This document shows, piece by piece, positions 13,699-18,454 of a DNA stretch of 18,454 nt (the stretch's first letter is position 1; each line of letters begins with the position of its first letter). The DNA comes from DATLFA01 sp039934635 (lineage in GTDB: Bacteria > Actinomycetota > Acidimicrobiia > Acidimicrobiales > WLNW01). The position numbers and the translations under genes are program-made. The stretch covers positions 1 to 18,454 of the forward strand of contig JBDTLT010000099.1 of the NCBI GenBank assembly GCA_039934635.1. The letters are read 5' to 3'. Below the pieces are notes generated by a model. It was given only the letters and a program-made list of their open reading frames with translations, made no database searches and was not told the origin of the DNA.

Positions 13699-16248
13699 TC
13701 ACTCGAAGGTGACGCGCACCGCGAATGCATCGGCGCCGGCCATCGTGTAGGTCGCGACCTTGCCGGCGGCCGCGACGTCGTCGACCACGAGCCGCAATGC
13801 GGCCAGCCGCTCGGCCGTGTCGAACATGTCCACGTGTGCGACCGGTGTCGCCAATGATTTCTTTTGCTCACTCTTGGCCTTGCGTACCTCGGCGAGCGTC
13901 TCGGCCGCGACGACGTAGGGGAGCACGTCGTGCGCGGGGCCGAGCTCGGCGGGATCGGGCCACGCGGCGCGATGGATCGAACCGGACTGCCACCAAGACC
14001 ACACTTCCTCGGTGACGAACGGAAAGATCGGTGCGAAGAGCCGCAGCAATGTCGACAGCGCGAGTTGCAGCGCGGCCGCCGCCGATAGCTGGCCCTCGGC
14101 GTCGTCGGCAGCACCGTCATAGAAACGAGCCTTGACGAGCTCGACGTAATCGTCGCAAAAGCTCCAGAAGAAGCGTTCGGTGCGTTCGAGCGAGCGGGCG
14201 TAGTCGTACGCGTCGAACGCGGCCGTGCATTCGGCGACGACGCGCCCGAGCTCGGCGAGCATCGCCCGATCGAGCGCGCGCGTGACCAAGGCGGGGTCGG
14301 CGGGAGCATCGCCGGCAGTGCTGAGCACGAACTTGGACGCGTTGAGCATCTTGATTGCGAGTCGTCGCCCGACCTTCATCTGGCCTTCGTCGAACGCGGT
14401 GTCGGTGCCGGGGCGACCCGACGCCGACCAGTAGCGCACCGCGTCGGAACCGTATTGTTCGAGCAGATGCATCGGCGTGACGACGTTGCCCTTGGACTTC
14501 GACATCTTCTTGCGGTCGGGGTCGAGTATCCATCCGGACAGCGCGGCGTTCATCCACGGAAGGCTCTGGTGCTCGAGGTGCGCACGCACGACGGTGGAGA
14601 AGAGCCACGTGCGGATGATGTCGTGGCCTTGTGGGCGCAGGTCCATGGGGAAGGTGCGCCTGAACAGGTCATCGTCGGCCTCCCACTGACACGCGATCTG
14701 CGGTGTCAGCGAAGAGGTCGCCCAGGTGTCCATGACGTCGGCCTCACCGACGAAACCGTGCGGCTTGCCCCGTTGCTCTTCGCTGTAGCCGGGCGGCACG
14801 TGCGACGACGGATCGACCGGCAGTGTTTCTTCGGTGGGGATGATCGGGCGGTCCCACAACGGCTCGCTGTCGCCGTCGAGCGCATACCACAGCGGGATCG
14901 GCACACCGAAGAACCGTTGGCGGCTGACGAGCCAATCGCCGTTTAGGCCGCGCACCCACGACTCGTAACGGCCGCGCATGTAGGGCGGCACCCAGTTGAG
15001 CTCGGTGCCGCGTGCGATCAACTCGTCGCGCAACCCTTCGTCGCGACCGCCGTTGCGGATGTACCACTGGCGGGTGGTGACGATCTCGAGCGGCTTGTCG
15101 CCGCGCTCGTAGAACTTGACCGCGTGCGTGATCGCGCGTGGCTCGCCGATGAGCTCGCCGGTCTCGCGCAGGATGGTGACGATCTCTCGCTGCGCACCCG
15201 CGATGGTCTTGCCCGCCATGCGCGCGTACGCGTCGCGCGCGGCCGGCGACGCGATGGCTGCGGGAGGTTCGGCAGCAATGCGACCGTCGCGCCCAACGAT
15301 GGCGCGCACGGGCAGGTTGAGCTCACGCCACCACGTGACGTCGGTGGTGTCACCGAACGTGCAGATCATCGCGATACCCGTGCCTTTTTCGGGATCGGCC
15401 AAGTGGTGAGCGAGAACCGGCACTTCGACACCGAACACCGGTGTGTGCACCGTCGTGCCGAACAGCGGGCGGTAGCGGTCGTCATCGGGATTCGCGACGA
15501 GCGCGACGCATGCGGCGAGCAGTTCGGGCCGCGTGGTGTCGATGAGTAGATCGTCGCCACCGTCGCGGTGGAATGCGAGCGCGTGATACGCGCCGGGGCG
15601 CTCTTTGTCTTCGAGTTCGGCCTGCGCGACTGCGGTACGGAAGGTGACGTCCCAGAGGCTCGGTGCTTCTGATTGGTAGGCCTCGCCACGCGCGAGGTTG
15701 CGCAAGAACGCGCGTTGCGACACGCGCTGGCAGTGGTCGTCGATGGTGGTGTAGCTGTGCGACCAGTCGACCGACAGGCCGAGGCGACGAAAGAGTGCCT
15801 CGAAGGCCTTCTCGTCTTCTTGCGTCAGCCCGTGGCACAGCTCGATGAAGTTGCGGCGCGAGATCGGTACCTGATGATCGGGATCGGCCTTCGCCGGCGG
15901 TTGATAGGTCGAGTCGTAGGGGAGCGACGGGTCGCAGCGCACGCCGTAGTAGTTCTGCACGCGGCGTTCGGTGGGCAGGCCGTTGTCGTCCCAGCCCATC
16001 GGATAGAAGACCTCGAAGCCCCGCATGCGTTTGTAGCGGGCAATCGTGTCGGTGTGCGTGTACGAAAAGACGTGGCCGACGTGGAGCGACCCGCTGGCGG
16101 TCGGCGGCGGAGTGTCGATCGAGTACACCTGCTCACGGGTGCGGCTGCGGTCGAATCGGAAGACGCCCTCGTCGCTCCAGCGTGCGTCGAGTCTGTCTTC
16201 GAGGCCGTCGAGCGACGGCTTGTCGGGCACGGTCGGTCGTGGAGCCAT
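13699..16248 (-). CDS. valS: Valyl-tRNA synthetase, archaeal-like type
   Basis: The 849-residue class I synthetase charges tRNA-Val with valine. The HIGH motif is 'SGSLHVGHVF' (HVGH at 56-59) and the KMSKS motif is 'KKMSKSKGN' (581-589). Between them is the CP1 editing domain with 'IDTTRPELLAACVALVA'. The segment 'FYPMGWDDNGLPTERRVQ' is characteristic of the archaeal-like ValRS group rather than the common bacterial type, which has a 'TDHAGIATQ' sequence at this place. The C-terminal anticodon-binding region ends without the ~65-residue coiled coil of the common type, also matching that group. ATG 16248 is chosen; an in-frame GTG three codons upstream (16257) is the alternative. It lies 79 bases downstream of the GAF/GGDEF gene. 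Confidence 0.95.
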   Translation of the reverse strand: MAPRPTVPDKPSLDGLEDRLDARWSDEGVFRFDRSRTREQVYSIDTPPPTASGSLHVGHVFSYTHTDTIARYKRMRGFEVFYPMGWDDNGLPTERRVQNYYGVRCDPSLPYDSTYQPPAKADPDHQVPISRRNFIELCHGLTQEDEKAFEALFRRLGLSVDWSHSYTTIDDHCQRVSQRAFLRNLARGEAYQSEAPSLWDVTFRTAVAQAELEDKERPGAYHALAFHRDGGDDLLIDTTRPELLAACVALVANPDDDRYRPLFGTTVHTPVFGVEVPVLAHHLADPEKGTGIAMICTFGDTTDVTWWRELNLPVRAIVGRDGRIAAEPPAAIASPAARDAYARMAGKTIAGAQREIVTILRETGELIGEPRAITHAVKFYERGDKPLEIVTTRQWYIRNGGRDEGLRDELIARGTELNWVPPYMRGRYESWVRGLNGDWLVSRQRFFGVPIPLWYALDGDSEPLWDRPIIPTEETLPVDPSSHVPPGYSEEQRGKPHGFVGEADVMDTWATSSLTPQIACQWEADDDLFRRTFPMDLRPQGHDIIRTWLFSTVVRAHLEHQSLPWMNAALSGWILDPDRKKMSKSKGNVVTPMHLLEQYGSDAVRYWSASGRPGTDTAFDEGQMKVGRRLAIKMLNASKFVLSTAGDAPADPALVTRALDRAMLAELGRVVAECTAAFDAYDYARSLERTERFFWSFCDDYVELVKARFYDGAADDAEGQLSAAAALQLALSTLLRLFAPIFPFVTEEVWSWWQSGSIHRAAWPDPAELGPAHDVLPYVVAAETLAEVRKAKSEQKKSLATPVAHVDMFDTAERLAALRLVVDDVAAAGKVATYTMAGADAFAVRVTFE

Positions 16249-16314
16249 GGCGCCCACGGTAGCGGGCGAGTTCGGGCGCCCACGTATCGATAGCCCGCCC
16301 GGTGCCCGCGCGCG

Positions 16315-16334
16315 GTTCAGATGAAGTTCAGATG
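16315..16334. repeat. Tandem 9-bp repeat over the end of the GAF/GGDEF-like gene
   Basis: GTTCAGATG occurs at 16315-16323 and again at 16326-16334, separated by AA (period 11). The second copy covers the stop codon of the minus-strand gene. It is probably a small slippage duplication at the gene end. Confidence 0.5.
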
Positions 16335-17617
16335 GTGTCGCCGGAGGCCGAGGGATGGCCGTGCACCCGCGCCGCCGCCGCCAACACGACCCGATTGCGG
16401 CCGTCCCGCTGCGCGTTCTCGAGGGCGGTCGCGGCCAGGGAGATGATGCCGTCGACGACGGGCGACATCGACGAATGCGAGAGCCCGAAGCTGCAGGTGA
16501 ACAGCGGCTTGGGCCGCATCGCCTGGACGATGATCAAGTGCTCGCGCACGCGCTCGATCGCCTTGAGCGCGCTCTGTGCCGTCGAGCCGGAGAGCACCAC
16601 GGCAAATTCGAAGTCGCCGACTCGCGCCACCATGTCGGTCGGGCGCACCGCGGCGACGAGCGATTCGGACAGCAGCAGCAACGCCTCGTTGGCGGCGTCG
16701 ACGCCATGCAGTTCGCGGTAGATCGCGAAGTGATCAATGTCGACGAGGGCCAGGGTGAACGGAATGCCGGCGTCATTCAGCTTGACGAGTTTCTCGCGGG
16801 CCGCGCGTTGGTCCGGTAAGCCGGTAACCGCGTCGACCGGCGCCGCCGGCTCGGTCTTCGTGGCCGCGCGTACGAGCCCGAGGTGCACTGCGGCGCGTCG
16901 TGCCACCGACTCGATGCAATCGACGGAGTCGCTCGAGCGCGGACCGACTTCGCCGACCGCGTAGAGAACTCCGAGGATGCGACCCATCACGATCAACGGC
17001 ACGCAAACCGCGGATGAGGGCCCGTCGATACGGCTGCGCAGGTGCGGGCAGACGTCGAGGCGGTCGGTGGTGTCGTAGGTGATGGTGAGGCCTTGTCGCG
17101 CCGCGAGGCTGTCCCATGGTGACCATGCGCGTGTGTGCGTCTCGGCCGCGGGGGGGTCGACGGTGGACATCGCCAGAACGAGCTCGGGGTGCGTTGGGTC
17201 GACGAGGTGGAGTTCGAACTCACTGCTCGGTTCGAGTCGCTTGAGCGCGGCCCGTGTCATGTCCAGCACCGCCGTCTCGGTGTCGAGCATGTCGAGCGCG
17301 CGATCGAATTCGCTGTCGAACGCGCGGCGCGCTTCGTCCGCCGCATGTTCCACTGCAAACACGTGCAATGCGGTGGTCTGATGGCCGGCGCCGCGCGTGG
17401 ACAACGCGAGCGCGGTGATCGCACTGGCGGCCACGCACGCAATGCTCACTCCGGCTTGGATCGCCCACGCGGCCATCGCGCTGACATCGAGCGCGGCCAC
17501 GATTGCCGCGCCGATCACGATGCTGACGAGGGCGGGCGCGACGATCCACGCGGTGAGGGTGGCCGGGCCGATCCCCGGTCCCGCAGCGTTGAGGTCTGAC
17601 TCCGCGGACGAGCGCAC
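16328..17617 (-). CDS. Membrane-anchored GAF plus degenerate GGDEF domain protein
   Basis: With the GTG at 17617 as start, the protein has 429 residues. Two hydrophobic helices (about 20-43 and 48-72) form a membrane hairpin. A linker helix (80-125) leads to a GAF-like domain (about 115-250, with 'VCVPLIVMGRILGVLYAVG'), then a GGDEF-fold domain (about 262-418). The latter starts with 'VTGLPDQRAA' and has 'LVDIDHF' and 'CSFGLSHSS' as in diguanylate cyclases. The signature loop, however, reads 'RVGDFEF' (332-338; GDFEF instead of GGDEF), and the 'FKxxND' substrate segment reads 'FAIYRE'. Cyclase activity is therefore doubtful; it may bind GTP or act as a receptor or scaffold. The start is uncertain: no good ribosome site is visible and longer starts would overlap the divergent MFS gene. 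Confidence 0.8.
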   Translation of the reverse strand: MRSSAESDLNAAGPGIGPATLTAWIVAPALVSIVIGAAIVAALDVSAMAAWAIQAGVSIACVAASAITALALSTRGAGHQTTALHVFAVEHAADEARRAFDSEFDRALDMLDTETAVLDMTRAALKRLEPSSEFELHLVDPTHPELVLAMSTVDPPAAETHTRAWSPWDSLAARQGLTITYDTTDRLDVCPHLRSRIDGPSSAVCVPLIVMGRILGVLYAVGEVGPRSSDSVDCIESVARRAAVHLGLVRAATKTEPAAPVDAVTGLPDQRAAREKLVKLNDAGIPFTLALVDIDHFAIYRELHGVDAANEALLLLSESLVAAVRPTDMVARVGDFEFAVVLSGSTAQSALKAIERVREHLIIVQAMRPKPLFTCSFGLSHSSMSPVVDGIISLAATALENAQRDGRNRVVLAAAARVHGHPSASGDTI

Positions 17618-17698
17618 GTTCGTATTGTCGGCGCCTGGGCCTGGGTCTTTAACGCGGTCCTCTTCCGATTTGACGCCGATTCGGCCGCCGCCATCAGC

Positions 17699-17712
17699 TA
17701 GGGGTCCCCCTA
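17699..17712 (+). promoter_or_regulatory. Palindrome over the MFS gene ribosome binding site
   Basis: TAGGGG (17699-17704) and CCCCTA (17707-17712) form a 12-of-14-base palindrome with centre TC. The left arm holds the AGGGG that would serve as Shine-Dalgarno sequence and the right arm reaches the A of the ATG. It is a candidate operator or translational control site in the divergent spacer between the GAF/GGDEF-like and MFS genes. Confidence 0.35.
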
Positions 17713-18454
17713 TGGCCCACGATTCGGCGACGACCCGCGACCCCAAAGGCACTCCGCCGGGCTTTTGGATCATCTGGCTCACGGTCGCGACCGACCTGAT
17801 CGGCTTCGGCATCGTGTTGCCGTTGCTGCCGCTGTTCGCCAAAGAGTTCGGCGCGGGGCCGCTGGTGGCGACCACTTTGGTGGCCTCTTATTCGGCGGCG
17901 CAGTTCGCCGCGGCACCCTTGTGGGGCCGTTTGTCGGATCGCATCGGACGCAAGCCGGTGCTCGTTTGTTCCTTGATCGGCACGGCGATCGGCTACGCCA
18001 TCACCGCCAGCGCCAACGTGGTGTGGGTGCTCTTCGCCGGCCGCATCATCGACGGCCTGACCGGGTCGACGTTCGGTGTCGCGCAGGCATCGGTGATCGA
18101 CGTCGCCGAGCCGCGCGATCGCCCCCGGCTGCTGGGATTGCTCGGGGCGGCGTTCGGGCTCGGGTTCGTGGCGGGCCCGATCATGGGCGGGTTGGCCGCG
18201 ATCGGCGGTCGGCGCCTGCCCTTCATCGTCGCCGCGGTGCTCTCCGGTGTGAACGCGATCGCGGCGATCATCCGCGTGCCGGAAACGGCGAAGCGATCCG
18301 GCAAACGGGTGCGCACCGAGAGGTCATGGTTACCGCACCTCGATGTGATGCGCCACGCCGGTGGGTCGGTCTTGGCCCGGCTCGCGCTGTTGGGATTGAT
18401 CGGCACGATCGCGTTCAGTGGCTTCGAGTCGACGTTCTCGCTGCTGCTCGATCA
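17712..18454 (+). CDS. MFS transporter (DHA1/TetA-like), N-terminal part
   Basis: The first 247 codons of a major facilitator superfamily permease are present; the gene runs past the window end. After a short cytoplasmic N terminus, helix 1 contains 'TDLIGFGIVLPLLPLF', the D-x2-G-x-G-x3-P-x-LP pattern of drug:H+ antiporters. The helix 2-3 loop has motif A, 'GRLSDRIGRKPVL'. Helix 5 contains 'GLGFVAGPIMGG', motif C of 14- and 12-helix exporters. A basic cytoplasmic loop after helix 6 ('KRSGKRVRTERSW') separates the two halves. This makes it an inner-membrane proton-coupled exporter of small molecules of unknown identity. TAGGGG lies seven bases before the ATG within a palindrome. It diverges from the GAF/GGDEF-like gene with 94 bases between starts. 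Confidence 0.92.
   Translation, partial: MAHDSATTRDPKGTPPGFWIIWLTVATDLIGFGIVLPLLPLFAKEFGAGPLVATTLVASYSAAQFAAAPLWGRLSDRIGRKPVLVCSLIGTAIGYAITASANVVWVLFAGRIIDGLTGSTFGVAQASVIDVAEPRDRPRLLGLLGAAFGLGFVAGPIMGGLAAIGGRRLPFIVAAVLSGVNAIAAIIRVPETAKRSGKRVRTERSWLPHLDVMRHAGGSVLARLALLGLIGTIAFSGFESTFSLLLD

Noticed and set aside
16262..16298. GCGGGC/GCCCGC inverted repeat in the spacer upstream of valS, considered as a T-box or terminator
   Set aside because: The stem is only six pairs with a 25-base loop in very GC-rich sequence; no T-box conserved sequence, specifier loop or T-run is present.
17618..17875. Longer start for the GAF/GGDEF-like protein
   Set aside because: The open frame extends to 17875 but would overlap the 5' end of the divergent MFS gene and encodes no membrane helix or domain; it is shadow sequence.

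Overview
The window is 18.4 kb of high-GC chromosomal DNA, densely coded on both strands. No stretch over 300 bases lacks a gene; the longest gap is about 130 bases. The gene set suggests an actinomycete-like bacterium: an F420-type luciferase-like oxidoreductase, paired acyl-CoA dehydrogenases as in actinobacterial steroid and lipid catabolism, GTG starts and mostly weak Shine-Dalgarno sequences. Acidimicrobiia would fit, but that is inference; there is no rRNA gene or other marker to prove it. I see no tRNA, rRNA, CRISPR array, insertion sequence or prophage.

Left part (1-4513): the end of an enoyl-CoA hydratase (+) meets a minus-strand operon read DUF2889 protein, then coaE (dephospho-CoA kinase), then a zinc alcohol dehydrogenase. 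DUF2889 and coaE overlap by one base. Diverging from this operon are an LLM-class (probably F420-dependent) oxidoreductase and a metallo-beta-lactamase-fold hydrolase.

Middle part (4522-11514): a lipid/acyl-CoA catabolism block. Two acyl-CoA dehydrogenase subunits overlap by one base on the minus strand. Diverging from them is a pair overlapping by four bases: a beta-keto acid cleavage enzyme (BKACE/DUF849) and a crotonase. A strong hairpin follows, then an alpha/beta hydrolase whose nucleophile serine is alanine. Convergent to this is a minus-strand pair: an AttH/CrtC-like protein and an SDR of the (3R)-hydroxyacyl-CoA dehydrogenase type. Together these genes could desaturate, hydrate, oxidise and cleave acyl-CoA-linked substrates; no thiolase is seen in the window.

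Right part (11548-18454): a DPP-IV-like S9 peptidase with the double-Glu exopeptidase motif (+), converging on valS of the archaeal-like 'WDDNGLPTER' type (-). Upstream of valS lies a membrane-anchored GAF plus degenerate-GGDEF protein (-), which diverges from a truncated MFS drug/metabolite exporter (+).

The most interesting items are the Ser-less hydrolase, the BKACE-containing and thiolase-less beta-oxidation-like block, the degenerate GGDEF protein, the DUF2889-coaE coupling and two sizeable inverted repeats at gene ends. No wholly new multi-gene defence or mobile system is evident.
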